A stretch of DNA of 64,000 nt from Talpa occidentalis (GCF_014898055.3 NW_023604295.1:97107591-97171590), one strand, 5' to 3'; shown: positions 25,400 through 38,845, counted from the stretch's first letter. Notes: generated from the sequence alone by a model not told the origin. Numbers and translations: made by a program.

Positions 25400-25840
25400 G
25401 ATCTGTATGGTTCTGGTCCCATTCACCATTCCCTTGAACTCAGTCGCCTCCAGGCAGGATGGCTTTGCAAATTTCTACTGGGTTGTTCCCACATTTCAGT
25501 CTTTCCTCCTGGACTCCTAGAAGGAATCCTGCCTCCTCCTTTGCACATACCCTCAAACCATCTACCTGTGGCCAGTTGTGGTCCCTTGGGGATTTCTCCT
25601 CCAGGAAGCCCTCCTTTTCTACTTCTGTCCTCTACTGGAAGCTTCTGCATACAAGCATTTATTGAGCGCCTACTACACACCATAGCTGTACAAATCACCC
25701 TCTCATTCTCACCACAACCATGCACAGATCTCCTTTGCAGATGAGGAAACCAAGGGTTAGAGATATTTAGCACAAAGGGTGGAGTCACTTGTCTACTAAG
25801 TAGCAGGTCTGCAGTCAGACTTCTCAGTGTTCTTCCTCTT
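25400..25840. repeat. L2-like (+) and MIR (-) fossils
   Basis: About 25400-25660 resembles an L2 3' portion ('tttctcctccaggaagccctcc'). About 25655-25835 reads as a complemented MIR: 'catttattgagcgcctactac', 'tttgcagatgaggaaacc', 'aagtagcaggtctgc'. Frames on both strands here have no gene support. Confidence 0.55.
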
Positions 25841-26329
25841 CCACTCCTAGAAGCAATTTCTATGCAGTTGGGATGGGATCTGAGAGGGAGAAATTAGGGA
25901 GGTGATGAGGACCATATGTCAGGGGATGGCCGCAGGGGAGGAATCAGGTGGTGGGTCTGGAATGAAGAACAGGAGTGAGTCAGACAAAGGGGGTGCCAGC
26001 GGGTGTGGGCATGGGGTGTCAAGGACATTTCAGTATTTTCTAGATGACATTTTGCAGATAACATTTTCAGCATTTCCTTCAGAAACAGCCATATGTATAC
26101 AATAATATCTGATTTTTTTGAAGCATTCTGAAGGATTAATTCCCTTTCCCTCAAAACTTGTTCTCCCTATGTTTATTTTCAGCACTTGAAAATGAAACCA
26201 CCTTTCACCAAGTATTTTGATTTAGAAATTATTTCCCTAGGTTTGTTCCCAGAAGTTCCCTAGATTCTTCACTTTTCTTTATCCCTCGCACTTTGCATGC
26301 TTTAATTAACCCTGAGCCCTCCCATCTCC

Positions 26330-27180
26330 TCATGATCTCACTGATGTGTCTTTGCCTCTCCTCATAATCTCTCACCTGGGTATTGCAGCAGCTTCCCACC
26401 GTTGTTCTGACTCCAATCTGGCTCCCCTCCAGTCCATCCTCCGTAAGACAGCCAGAAAGTTCAAGCTGATCACACTACCCCAGCATTTAAAATCCTTCAG
26501 TGGTTAGCATTTATCTTTGAATAAATTCCAAGCTTTCAAGCTTAGTACAAAAGCTTCTCTGTCATGGGGACAGCCTACTTCTCCAGGATAACCACCTACA
26601 GCCTGCCATGCAGAGGGCCTTGCAGAACTCAGGTCTTGATCTGGCCTTCACTTGTATGGGGTTCCTCTTTATCTCCCTCCATCAAATCTCTACCGGTATC
26701 CAGTCCCAGGAGGGAACAGGTGAGGTGAGGCTCAGGTGCAGAGAAACCACAAGGGAGAACACGGGGATCAGCATCACAGATGCACTTGTAGGCCAGGGTG
26801 GGCATTGGAAGCAGTTTCAGAGATTGGAAGCCAGAGGCTGAGATGACAGGGCCACCTGGCAAGATCACTGATCCTTAGTCAAAGGAGCATCCGGCCTAAG
26901 GGGGCAAGCAGGGAGGGTGCTAGGGCAGTGAATCTCCTGGCCCTACTCTCCTTCCTTTCCCCAAACCCCTGCCTGGTTCCAGTGGCTGGAACACCTGGAA
27001 GCCAGAGAAGGAGGGGTCTCCTGAGGCAAATGGATTCTTGAGAGCAAGCTACTCACTCCTTTAAAACCCAGCCAGGTCACCTTGCCTGGAAGGCCTTGAT
27101 GACCACCCTTTCTCTAGGCTGACTTTGGGATCCCTCTTCCTCTTGCACCTCCATGGCTTATTGTAGGTGCTCAGGGAAGG
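26330..27180 (+). repeat. L2 LINE fossil
   Basis: The typical L2 order appears: 'tattgcagcagcttcccacc', 'ccctccagtccatcctcc', 'aaaatccttcagtggttagc', and a later piece at about 27060-27165 ('ctggaaggccttgatgacc'). Unrelated sequence may separate the two parts. Confidence 0.6.
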
Positions 27181-28200
27181 AGTATTGAGGACATGCAACA
27201 GTGCTCATTGTGGCCCATCTACTCTCAAACTTGGGGAATGAGCTTCACATACTCATAATATTCTACCTCAACTAGGAGTTTTTAATTTGTATTTCAAAAA
27301 ATAAGCATCTAGAAATCTCTAAGACCAGGGTCTGGAGGGTATCTGGAGTGATGCCACATGTACCACTACTGCCTCCTTCTGTGTCCATACGGAAGTTCCT
27401 GCAGACCTGAGCCCTTCATGCACATAGAACGGACAGGCCTGCCCTGCTTAGTCAAACACCGTCGGAGGGATTACCTCCAAGTTAACTTGGAAGGGGCAGG
27501 GTCTGAGCCCGTACAGAGGGAGAGAGGGGAGGGTTAATGCTCAGGGCAGGTAAACTCAAGCAGGTAGAGAAGAGAGAGAGGACCAGGGTGAGCTGAAGAC
27601 ATCGCAAGTGGTCCTGGCCATGTGGCCCTTCTGTATAGCTCATATCAGCCCTGGATGGCTGTGCACCATTTTAAGTGTCTTGGTTTTGACTTACACAGTT
27701 TTCTAAATATTTGATGCCACTTTCTTACAAGCTCTCTTTAGGCAGAACAAATCCTGTCTCCTGTTCTTCTGAAACTCATAGTTGGTCCCAGGAACTAGGA
27801 AATAATTAGACTGAGTGATCTCAGTATAATTTTTAGACTGGGGCCGCTGCCCAGACCCAGGCGGGTCTCTCATCACCAGCTGAGCTTCTCCAGCATGTAT
27901 CACACTGTGACTTCCAGGAAAGCAGGGGTGGGGGTGGGGGCCACCGTGTCCCACCCACCTGGGTCTGTTCAATCAGGAAAGGTGCTTGAGCTGCCTCTGT
28001 GAGACGAGGCCGCCGGGTGTGCTGTGCTGGGTGTCACAGTGAAGTGCTCTGTGTTTCCCCTCTAGGGTCAGCTTGTCTTCGGGTAGCTGACAGATGAGCC
28101 ACCGTTCTGTTTCTGCAATTACCGGCCTACTTCTGAGAATTGGGGTGAGGAGGTATTATTAAATCGTAAAGGACTCTTCAAATAATGCCATTTATTTAAT
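27181..28200. other. Unique DNA, nothing recognised
   Basis: No supported exon, RNA gene or young repeat is visible. Confidence 0.4.
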
Positions 28201-28234
28201 TGATCAATTTCTGAAATTGCACAAGTCACATCTC

Positions 28235-29280
28235 ATTTTAAAGATATGAAAAGACAAGCAATGGACTTGGAGAAAATATTTGTAGATCATACATCTGAAA
28301 AAAGACTGGAGTGCAGAACTCTTATAACTCAGTAATAAGAGGACAAACAGCCTGATTTTTTTTAGTGGGTGAAAGATTTGAATAGACATTCATCAAAGAA
28401 GATATGTAGATGTAAAGTGCCTAGACACTAGGCAAATTAAAACTATAATTAGCTACCACTGCAGGCTTCTAAAAAGAATGGAAAATAAAATAAAAAATAA
28501 TAAAGTAAACAATAATAACAACATAGACAAGAATATGGGAAACTGTAACCACTACACATTGCGGGGGGTGAGGGTGGGTGGGTGAGTAAAATCACAGAAT
28601 CACTTAGAAAACACTTTGTCAGTTTCTTAAAAGTCAAGCATAAACTTATCGTGGGAACTAAAAACTCCACTTCTGGTATCTAAGAGATATGAAAACATGT
28701 GTCTATATGTATACTTGCACATGTATGTATATTTTTACTTATATATATATTTATATCATTCTTCCATTTTGTACAGTATATGCTTTCTCCTCTCAGGTAT
28801 AGTCCCCATAAAATTCCCACCACCAATTCACCCGTGCACCATCACCATAGTCCCTTGTTGCATGTGCATATTCATAACAGCTTAAAAGTGGAAACAACCC
28901 AGTATCCATCAACTGGTGAGTGGATAAACAACAGATGGTATATCCATACAATGGCATATTATTCACTAATTAAAAGGAGTGATGGCTGATACATAGCATG
29001 ACATGGGTAAGTCTCAAAAATATTTTGTGAAGTCAAAGAAGCTAATGCCAACAGACTACATCTATAGGAAATGTCCAGAGAAGGCAAATCTATAGCTATA
29101 GAGAGCAGATATCTCAAGTAGTTGCTTGAGATGAAGGGAATCAGACACCAACCTGACTACGGTGAGAGCTGAAGTGAGAGTTGTATATCTCTAAATTTAA
29201 AAATCATCCAAATATACACTTAAAATTGGTGAATTTTAAGTTACATAAATTACATCTTAATGAATCTGCTCAAAACAAAG
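28235..29280 (+). repeat. L1 3' end, interrupted by an L1 3' UTR fragment
   Basis: ORF2 C-terminal wording runs from about 28240 ('ggagaaaatatttgtagatc') to about 28730 and resumes at about 28861 ('tccatcaactggtgagtgg', 'aatggcatattattcac'), then the 3' UTR to about 29280. The insert at 28737-28860 is the same module as 12965-13125 and lies in minus orientation. Confidence 0.7.
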
Positions 29281-30600
29281 AGATCAAAACACCTGTAACT
29301 TAGAGATGGCCAATTGGGTTCATTGGCTGCAAAGTGTCTGTGTCAAAAGGCTGGCACAGATGTCCGTGTGTACATGTCTCCCAGCCTCCCCTTCCACCAC
29401 CCAGGGATCTTCTGGGCCCAGTTGTGATAGTAGGTAAGGTGTGAAGGTCAAAGTCCGTAGGGACTCTATCATGAGGACAAAGGGCCAGCATCTCTAACTT
29501 TAGGGAAACGAGATACAAATTGGATTTTTACAAAGATGACTTAGATTGCAATGTGAGTCACTTGCAATGGCCTAAGTTAGAGAGGTGTGAAATTGCAGGA
29601 GGCTAGACCCCCCACTGGCCATCTTGGTCTGGTCCTGACTTGAGCCTCTCTTGAGTTTCTGATTTGCACACTGGCAGGGGTAACCACAGGAGCCCAGCAC
29701 CATTCCCAGCACCTGTCACATAACTGGCACAACTCCATGTGTGTTTCATGAAGGAGAGTCCCTCTGCAGTACTTCCTTGTTCCTGTATCGTTTATTAAGT
29801 TCTGACTTTAGACCTCAAATGCACATTTTCAAAGTGTTGCCCATCTTGTCCATGTCTTTCTTAGAAGTCAGTTCCAAGGAGTGGATGTATTATTTTTGGT
29901 GGGAAACAGACAGTCAGGGGCACCAGCCACATTCATCCAGCGTTCCAAGAGGGGTCCATAGGGGGCTCCTGGGGTTCTGAGTGGCACTGACCTCTCTTCC
30001 TGCACAAAAATGCCCTCAGAATGGAGTCCCAGAATATCAAAAGACCCTTGTCTCCATCTCTTGCTGAGGAAGGCAATTTGAGGGCAGCCAACGGTTGCCA
30101 TGGAAACTGCCTGAGGTCCCTAGAATTGTACCTTTCCTTCTATGTGCCATTTGGCCTCCTGTCTGACTTAGTAGTGGCCAGTTTAAATCTTACATGTGTG
30201 AAGCTGGTGCCAGTTTGAAGGTTAGTTAAAGCTTGAGGAACAAAGAGGGCCTATGTTAAAGCTGCCAGGAACAGCAGACAATGGTAGCATAGGGTGAGAG
30301 AAGTCTATCAGAGCAACTGGGAAAGTGGCCAGGGAGTGCCGACTCTGGGCCTGCAGGGATAAAGAAGTAGGGTGAAGTCCAGGGTGGAAGCAGAGGGCCA
30401 TCTCTGGAAGGACATGAAGAAGGTGTTCAATTCAAATTTTATGCCATCATTGAGGGAAATGCAGTTGCAACCCAAGTGTTCATTCAGTCATATTGATTGA
30501 GAGCCCCCAGTTGTCCAGGCCCTGAGGGGGACACTGAGTACTCACTGGGTCACTTTTATTGCAAATGATTCTCCTCCTTGCCCTTACCTGCCAAGTACTT
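29281..30600. other. Unique DNA, nothing recognised
   Basis: No exon or clear repeat is visible. The short L2-like word 'cacctgtcacataactggcac' near 29710 may be a remnant. Confidence 0.4.
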
Positions 30601-30614
30601 TTTATTACATCTTA

Positions 30615-30765
30615 TTTTTATTTTTATTTCATTATTTATTTATTTGTTTGTTTGTTTGTTTGTTTTGCGGGACCCTCATCAGTGGCTGGGGATGGAACCG
30701 GCGCTGCAGAGGCTGCGGGCAGCCTTGCAACCCAGTGCTCAACCGCTGAACACCAGGGGAGGCCC
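30615..30765 (-). repeat. tRNA-derived SINE, internally deleted
   Basis: This is a reverse copy consisting of a TTTA/TTTG tail joined directly to the tRNA-like head, so the central body of about 110 bp is missing. The duplication tattacatctta at 30603-30614 and 30766-30777 shows that the short form was inserted as such. Confidence 0.9.
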
Positions 30766-30824
30766 TATTACATCTTAGTTTTATTTTATCATAGTATATA
30801 AGCTACCTGAATTTATTTATTCGT

Positions 30825-30970
30825 CATTTTCTGACTTCTTTATGTCAGCTTCTTATTCCATGGCAACGTCTAGTCTTCCCTTTAATAGGAGCTCCCCTCA
30901 ACTATATCTACAGATGCTTGGCACATGAAGGAAAGTGGCAAACAAGTGTTGATGAATGAATGAATGAAGA
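30825..30970 (+). repeat. L2 3' end remnant
   Basis: Remnant wording 'cagatgcttggcacatgaag' is followed by a GAATGAATGAATGAA end, typical of L2 3' termini. Confidence 0.5.
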
Positions 30971-33900
30971 TATAGAGAAAGGAAGGATCGCAGTAGGAGA
31001 GAAGCTTTTAAACCTTGGGCACAGAATTTGAGAGTAGTGATTTTATAATCTGCTTCTCTCCCCAAATTATGAATGTGTTTCCAGGGTGTGGGAGGGGGAA
31101 ACCCTATGAGGGAAAAATAATGTCTACTGAGCCTGATTGTCTGTAGAGAGGTGACAGACATTGACTGCACATTTCCAAGCCTCCCTTGTGTCTAGATTCA
31201 AGTGACTAGTTCTGACCAGTAGAATATAATTGGAAGTATGTTATGTCTCCACTCTCACAACTCAGATAGATTCATATAACTCAGCCCCCTTTAAAAATGG
31301 GCTGCCAAATATAAGAAGTTAAACAATATGACCTGCCTCCCTCAACTGGTAAGAGGTGGAGATGGTCTTTTTAACCCTAGTTCAAAGGATACTTGGTCTT
31401 TTTGTGTGTTTCACTATTTCAGGCAACCTCTGTGGGAGTGATTATGTTATGAAGTTACTATAAACAACACCATTGATAGTTTATTGCAAGTTAGGCAGAG
31501 AATCTAATGAAGGGATGCAAAAATGACAAGACCCTGTCCCTGCCCTGAAAAACCAAGCTGGTTGAATTTACCACAAAACCAGCATCTAACCTGCCACCTC
31601 CAGCTTCTGCATTAATTTCTGGGGCACATACTGTAGGTGGATCATGAGATGATGCCAGACTTGGAACTGACAGCTTGAACAGTAAGATCTTTGCTCATGG
31701 CATACATGCCCGGATATCAGAAGGCAGTGTCCTGCCCTGTTGGGAGAGTGATTGTCGGTGGCCTCTGCTCTTTGCTTTATTCTGCCCCTTGGTGGGTGCT
31801 TTGGTGAGTACCTACGAAGGATGCCAGGCTGTTTTCTAGCTCACTGTGTTAGCACCTATAATACGAAGGGCTGGATGTAATGAGCCTTTCCCTCCCCAAG
31901 TATACATCTGTGCCATTGAATGAACATCCCTGCTGTTATCCCACCCCAGACTAATGGGATCTAAACATGGGAGTTTGGGGGTTTGAGTGATGGGGTGGAG
32001 CTTGCAGTAGAGGATTGATGCTTTTAAAAAAGCTCTCAGGGGATGGTAATGCACTTCCAGGGTTGAGAACTAGAATATTAATCTAGAATAATCTCTTGGG
32101 TCCCTTCCAGCATTATACAGATTTAAGTACATGAGGCATGACCCAAGAAGGGTCATAGTCTTGAATCACACTTACCATGGCTGAAAGTCCTCTGATCTTG
32201 CCTTGTTTGTCTAAGTGCTTTCATATTCATTGAGGGAATGATATTTAAGTACTAATACTACAGTGACATAGGTATTTTAAGCATTTTATAGAGGAAAACT
32301 CCCAGCAAGGGATGGTTGAGTCTCTCTTAAGGTCACCAGCTGGGACCAGAGCCCAGACACCTTGGTCCCCCAGCCCAGAGGCAACTCCAGGAGTGCTAGC
32401 CCAAGTGGCAAAAAGATTCCAGAAATTGTTTCCAAAGGGTGGTGGGAGGAGTTTGGCCAGGTCTCCCTGACGCTCTAAGAGAAAAGAGATCCAGGACTCA
32501 CAAAAGCCTGAGCGAAGGCTGGCTGATGGGCCACTTCTGATAGTGTATAGGAGCCCAGCCTGCACAGCGGGCACTCTGTCAGCCATTAGCTCTGGTGGAG
32601 GGTCAAAGACAAGTTAACCCCAATGTGGCGAGAGCAGCTCCCCTCAGCATCAGTCTGACTCTCACTAAAAGAGGGAGAGATGTTCTTGTGAGGATACTTT
32701 ATACTTAACCCTTTGCTAGGCTGATGGGCTATCAGAATCCATAAATGAGTCTGCAATCCTCCCCTGCAATCCAGAAATGCATCATATTTTCCTCATCAAT
32801 AATTTGCCAGCACCCGTCAGGTCAGCACTGGATTTAACAGCTCAGATGGAGAAGTCTGAGTCCCTAGAGCAGCCCCTTGGTGACCCGTGGCTAGGCTGAA
32901 ATGATGGCACCCAGATGCCCTCAAACCATAGTCTTCTGTGATTTAAAAGAGATGGTCTGCATCCCAAACTTCCCAGTCCTTAAACTTCCTTCTCAAGGGA
33001 CATGTACAAAATTAAGTACAAAATTGTAATGTCCCTGCTCAACTCGGACCCCTGTGCATGACACCTCCTGCAGCCTCTTCTCTGCCCAAGCTCAGTGTCG
33101 CTGCCTATGCTGGCCTCCCTCACATAAAGAGAACATCTTGGGTCAAGTGCCAAAGTGACAACCATAATGAAAATCTCTATGCTGGTGGGTGGGGACACAT
33201 ATTAGAGATATCACCCAACCCAACCTAATGTCAGGAAGACTTCCTGGAGGAGGTATGTGTGAGCAGCAGAAGGAGGAACACACAGTAGGTACACTATGAG
33301 CATTGGCAGATGGGAAGGGAACCCTTCCATAGCTGCACAGCAACCTCCAGGCGAGGCTCTGCCCTGGTCCATGAGGTGCCATGAACTTTCACTCTGACTT
33401 TAGGAACTGCAGATGAATCATCTTAAGTGACGGCCAGCTTCTGGACTGGCGTGGCAGACAGAAAGTTGAGTAAGATCAGTAATTCTGACATTTGAAGGAG
33501 ATGTAGCAATTTGGGGCGCGAGGTCTGGGGTTCAGGTGTCTCTGGTGTTCTGTGCTTAGATCAGACCCTGTTCTCTCTCCTTCTGACGCTGAGGGATTCT
33601 GCCGGGGCCTGCTGACCACTGAGAATGTCTGTATAAGTGTGCAGGAGGGCTGACAAAACTTTTCTCACCATATTCCTCCTCAGCCAAGGCCTGGCTGACA
33701 GTGAGCTGCAGGCCACGCTGCCTGGTATCATGCCTGGCTCTCCCGGGGGCTGAAGCCATGGTCACCAAGACCAAGCTCCAGAGGGTGTTTGTTGGCTTTG
33801 TGGTTACCTTTGGACTTCTGGAAAATTGCTCTGCTGGGGTAGGAGGAGAGAGGAACACTGGCTTGTGGTAGGTTTCCGTGGGCTTGGATCTTAGAGTAAC

Positions 33901-35630
33901 TGGCCGTGTGGTGTGGTGGTGGGAAAGGATGTCTGGGCTGTGCACTCAGGACGGAGGGTCTGATGTTGCTGGTCCAGTGCAGAGGTACCAAAATGTGGCA
34001 TTTGTTCATTTTTCTGGCCCCTTCGGCTAGGGGGGCTTCAACCTCCCTGCACAACTTAGAAATTATGCCACTTTGTTTCTGTAAAACACCTCAGACTTGG
34101 ATGGTGTCTTCTCTGTTCTTCTGATAACAGAGATAACGCTGAGTCTGGCGTGTAAGTCCTCCCCTACCGACTAACTCTAGTTCCCCCAGGATGGGGGCCC
34201 AGGCTTGTGCTTCACCAGACACCGGGAAGAGTGTGGCACCGGCTGAAGCACATATGGGAGCTCGAAGAGACACTCGCCTGACAGAGTCTGCTAGCAGGAC
34301 AGCTGGTGTGGGGGCAGGGGACCTCCTCCAGAAGCTTCATCTTGGAGAGGTAAACATGACCTGGTGGGCCCAGGATGGTGGCGAAAACGCAAAAGGAGAA
34401 ACAGTGAGAAAGCAAAGTCTCTTTAAGAGTCTCTCTCACACAGAAGGGAGTTTAAAGGGGTGACTTTATGTGCTCGATCCCTGTCAAACTCAGGCTGGGC
34501 CTAGTTCCTCCAGACGCACTCCAGAATCCCCTTCATGTTAAAACACGAACAAACCTGTGGCTACAACACAGGCTGGGGACCACCTGGGAATGGTCTCTCT
34601 GTGTCTCAGGAGCTGAGAATGGTCTCTCTGTGTCTCAGGAGCTGCCTGAGTGGGGGGTCAGAGAGGATGGTAAAATAGGCAGGAATCCTTTTTCTTCAAT
34701 TCTGCCACCAAGGTACTAGGATATTTGTCCATGTGGGTATAAGTCGATGTGGGTGCAATCCCAAATGGGGTCACACAGACATCAAGTTTACATGGTTGTC
34801 ACGAGGGATGGCAATGTGATGGGTAGAAAGTTATCAATGGCTGACAATGAGAGGATGTAGTTTCTTTACAATTAAAGGGGATAAAGTATCTTTAACACAA
34901 AAGGTACATAATCTTACAAAGCTAGCTACACACACAGAAGGCAATGCAGCCCACTCCCGGACAGAAACTCAGTGTGTTCTCAGGGCCCAACAATGCACCT
35001 TGATCTGTGCAGTTATGGTAATGTTGTCACATAGAGGTAGTGCTGTCATGTGGGAGAAGGTCCACTTGCCATTTTTATCAGGATGTTTCCTAACTATTTC
35101 CATACTCCTTCACCTCTCCCCTATCTTGATATCAGGCAATCTTCCTAATTCCTCTCCAAATGCAGGGAGCCACTGTAAGACAAGGCCGCACATCCCTGCG
35201 TAACTAGGTGTGCGATGGGTGAACTGGAGGCCAATTTCCCAGGTTGACCATTTTCCAGGAGGCTCAGTCTGCAGAGCTGCCTCAGGTCTGCTCCTGTAAG
35301 TCAGTGTCTCTACTGCCTGACAGGTCAGACGGGGGTCTGCCCAGGGTGCCAGGCAGCCTGCTTGATTGAACCCAGACAAAGATGGACAGCACTGGATAGC
35401 ATTTGCATCATCACTCTCACAGTATTATTTACAAGGGGAAAATAAATAGATAAGTAGCTCAGAGTAAATGTTTTTTCATCATTATTAGTATTTCTCTGTG
35501 GCCATGAGTAAAATTCAGAAGTGCTAACAGAGGGCACGTTGAGTGAGACTGAGATAGCTTCCTGCAAAAGTGAAGGCCTGGCTGAAGATGCCAAGAGGTT
35601 GTGTGGTGAGAGATGAATTCCTATTCTCTG
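30971..35630. other. Unique DNA, no gene recognised
   Basis: This is about 4.7 kb without recognised exons or young repeats. A tandem duplication of about 31 bp lies near 34586-34645 (unit 'aatggtctctctgtgtctc' plus 'aggagctg'). Overlapping frames at 33556-34463 occur on both strands and show no domain. Confidence 0.4.
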
Positions 35631-35639
35631 AAGAGATAA

Positions 35640-35990
35640 CTGGTTTCAATTAACAACAGCAGCAACAACATCCAATAATAGGTATCGTTTTAAAGAGCAG
35701 CTTTGAGCAAACCCAGGACACTGTTGACAGGGACCGAAGTGAAAGGGGCTGTTATATTTCTCATAGAATCTTTTAAGGCTTAATGAATAGGTAGGAATCG
35801 TTGTTAATTAGGCCATCCATTGTTGAAATGCAAATGAGGATGCTAACCTAGCAGCTTTGCACTAAGTACACTAAGTGTGTCCTTGTTTACAAGGTAATTG
35901 TCTCCAGAGCCCTTGTTTATAAATTGCTACTGAGGGTTTGCGTGGAGGAGATTCTTAAAAAGAATACCAGGAAACTCTGGGCTTCTGAGC
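35640..35990. promoter_or_regulatory. Candidate conserved enhancer-like element
   Basis: This repeat-free block has dense transcription-factor-like words: the octamer ATGCAAAT at 35828-35835, forkhead-like TTGTTTAC near 35884 and TTGTTTAT near 35912, and several TTAAT/TAATTA homeodomain cores. The function is inferred from motif density only. Confidence 0.25.
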
Positions 35991-36109
35991 CCAACTGGGT
36001 ATTGAAGGAAATGACTGAGATGGTTTTAGGAAAATGTCTCAAGGACAAGGATCTTAAACGGGATCACCAGCGCATTCTGTGGTGACTCAACAATTAACCT
36101 CTTTCCAAA

Positions 36110-36338
36110 AATGATTGTGGATTCATCTGTAGCACTGGGGGCCAAATCCAGGCAACCACTTGTTTTTGTAAATAAAGTTTTATTGAAACACTGCCACATG
36201 CATTCATTTAAATAATTGTCTAGGGCAGCTTTTTTGTCTCCACAGAAGAACTGAGTAGTTGCAATAGAGACGTCATGGCCCACAGAGTCTAAAATATTTA
36301 CTGAGCCTTTTCAGAAATAGTTTGCCAATTCCTGCTCT
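36110..36338 (+). mobile_element. hAT (Charlie-type) DNA transposon fossil
   Basis: The sequence 'gggggccaaatccaggcaac...gtaaataaagttttattgaaacac...gtttgccaattcctgctct' matches a widespread eutherian non-autonomous hAT element with near-palindromic ends. It is ancient and non-coding. Confidence 0.6.
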
Positions 36339-36849
36339 AAGGGAACTGATGGTGTCTTCTTTACTGTTTACTATTGATTAGGACCCAGATATTTTGTATT
36401 CTGTAAAGGTTAAAGGTTAATTTTTAGAAAATGGACAAGGGAGAGATGCTAGCAGAAAAATTATCTCTAAGGTTATGGCTTTATTGCCCTGCAGGAAATA
36501 CCCAGCTTTGCATCCAGCTTAACTCTCTCTTCTCAGCATTCTTTTTTTTCCCCAAAAGACCATAAAACATCCCAGTTCTCATATTCTATTTTGTACTGAT
36601 GTTGTCATTTTGCTAGTAGCTTCCTCATTAAAAGTTAAATGGAACTCTGATTCTGTCTGCACTTGAAGCTTCCTAAGTACCCTTTCTCCAGCACTAATTT
36701 TCTTTCTTTGTGTGTGAAACAGGGATGCTGAACAACAAGGACTAAATGTTCTATGAGGGCTGAGAGAAGAAACCATTCAACTGTGGACAGGAGAGGTTGG
36801 TGATTGGTGTAGCGGGTCCAGGGGTTTGTGAAATTCCTAATCAAACTTT

Positions 36850-37114
36850 TTTTTTAAAGATTTATTTATTTTTATACAAGAGCTGGGGGACAGGCCAGAG
36901 GAGCAGGAGGGTGAGAGGATTTACCAGAGACAGAGTGGGGAACAGAGCAGACAGACTGAAAATACACTGCTGAGGGGAGCAGTGGGCGCAACAGGAGAGG
37001 TCTGTCGCGCCATGTGGGAATCTCCTTGGCTGGCCAGGAATCGAACCCATGCTGCAGAGACTGCAGACAGATTCACAGTGCTGCACTCAACCCGCTGCGC
37101 CACCAGAGAGGACC
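36850..37114 (-). repeat. tRNA-derived SINE
   Basis: This is a reverse copy with poly-T, the TTTATTTATTTTTATACAAG tail and the complemented head '...cgctgcgccaccagagagg'. The flanking 'aatcaaactttt' and 'aatcagcctttt' are probably a decayed duplication. Confidence 0.92.
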
Positions 37115-38655
37115 CCAATCAGCCTTTTGATAACTTTACTTAATTAGCCTTTCTCCATTTGGGGTAGCTAATCCTAATTCTCCAGAACTACCTAGAGTTC
37201 TAGATTTCAGTAACTGGGAATGAAAGACAGAAAATCATTGATTACCTGGATGAAGGAAGAGACCAAGATAAATGTCTCATTATGTGCATGCCATCTGCAA
37301 AGGCTAATATGGACTGAGGAGCATCTTGTCAAAACATCTGGGAAAAGGGAACTCAAGATGTTCCTAGCAAGCATGGAGTAAATGGATAAATGGAACATAA
37401 TCACAGACAGCACCTGCTATTGCCATTCTGAGATGGTACTACATCATTGATAGGTTCAATATTTAGTCTTTCCTTTAAAGAGCTGCTTTTGAGAACGTAA
37501 AACATGTAGAGGGGCTTTCATAACTCACACCACATCCCATTTTCTCTGTTAGATGTGGTCCTCACTCTAGGACTTATAGAACCCCAAAAGCCATGGCACA
37601 ACCGGAGGTAGAAATCTGTAGCTGACTTTTTAGTTTGTACATAATACCTACATTTGCAAATTCATTTTGCATGAGTGAAACTCCTGTCCCTGTTATTACC
37701 TTCTGAGATTAGTGTGAGTTTCTGGCAAGTAGTGTTCTTGGCATCATTAAAGAAAGATTTGGTTTTCTGGGATGTGCTCCTTTCATCTTTCCAAAGTTAC
37801 TATCTTCCTTCTGTCCACCCCCACTCTAAGCTGCCACCAAGCCCAGAGTCAGAACCACCCTTGCTGTTGCAGCCCACTTATTTTCCCTGGGGGAAAATAA
37901 GCCCCAGGGCTCAGTCTCTGCCGGACTCTCAGCTCTTCTTTCTGAACTTTAGGCAAACTTCCAAAGACCCTCAGTCACATGGGAGATGTGAGCAAGATGA
38001 GAGGTGGGGAGAGACATAGAAAGCTTGGAGAGACACCCCGTGATGCAAAGTGCTTGTCCTCTGTTCACCAGCCAGTCACGGGGCAGCATGGTAGGACAGT
38101 GTGAGCACCAGCTCACTCTCTCTTGGCCACATGTACTTGCACAGTATTGTTAGAGAAGAAAAATGCATGAACCAAGTCAAAAGAGCAAGCACAGAATAAA
38201 TGGGTACTTGTTGCTTCCAATCTGGGTTCTGATCTCTTGTGATTAAACTCAAACACCTGACCCTGATCTACCTGAGCAACCATTTTCAAGACATTTCATT
38301 TCCACAGGTTTCAGACCTGGCCCTCCCCACCCCTCCTACCACACTTAGAACTACAGCCATAGATTGTGCCCCACGGGAATATCATCTAGTGTCTTCTTGG
38401 TGAATCTACACCCAACAAATGTTTCTTGAATAAATGAACGGATTTTTCTTAATACAATAGTACTTTCATTTTACCAACAGGAGCATGCAATTTCACCCTC
38501 CCCACCACACACACAAACACACACCAAATTCTTTCAGTGCATTATAAAAGTAATTGGATTCTCACATAATGATGATGTGGAGAGTACCTTCATGGTATAG
38601 AGTGAGGAAAACAGATTCAACCACAGTGATGACTGACAGCTAATCTTGGCAGTCA
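37115..38655. other. Unique DNA, nothing recognised
   Basis: No supported gene is visible. The 114-codon plus-strand frame at 37675-38019 starts with a hydrophobic stretch but has no recognisable domain or exon signals. Confidence 0.4.
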
Positions 38656-38762
38656 CTGGGACCCTATTTGTGCCATAGTAGGAAGAGAGAAGAGGGGACA
38701 CAGAGAAGGTGCTGGGGGAGGAAGGGAGGAGACTGACTGGACTTCTGGAGTTCAGAGGAGTT
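38645..38762. repeat. Dispersed ~100-bp repeat, copy 1
   Basis: It runs from 'gggaccctatttgtgccata' through an AG-rich stretch to 'ggacttctggagttcagagg'. A near-identical stretch lies at 40829-40931. I cannot name the family. Confidence 0.75.
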
Positions 38763-38797
38763 ATTTGTGCATGTAGTTGTATGTACATACAGACGTG

Positions 38798-38845
38798 CAT
38801 CTGTGTGTGTGTGGGTGTGGGTGGGTGTGTGTGCGCGCGCATGTG
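38798..38845. repeat. (GT)n / GTGTGGGTG microsatellite
   Basis: An impure GT-rich run with a GCGCGCGC core lies within an otherwise unremarkable stretch. Confidence 0.85.

Noticed and set aside
25340..25788. 134-codon plus and 121-codon minus frames
   Set aside because: The region reads as L2 and MIR fossils, so the frames are incidental.
33556..34463. Cluster of 60-129-codon frames on both strands
   Set aside because: This is GC-moderate unique DNA with competing frames. I could not identify splice sites, a start context or a domain.
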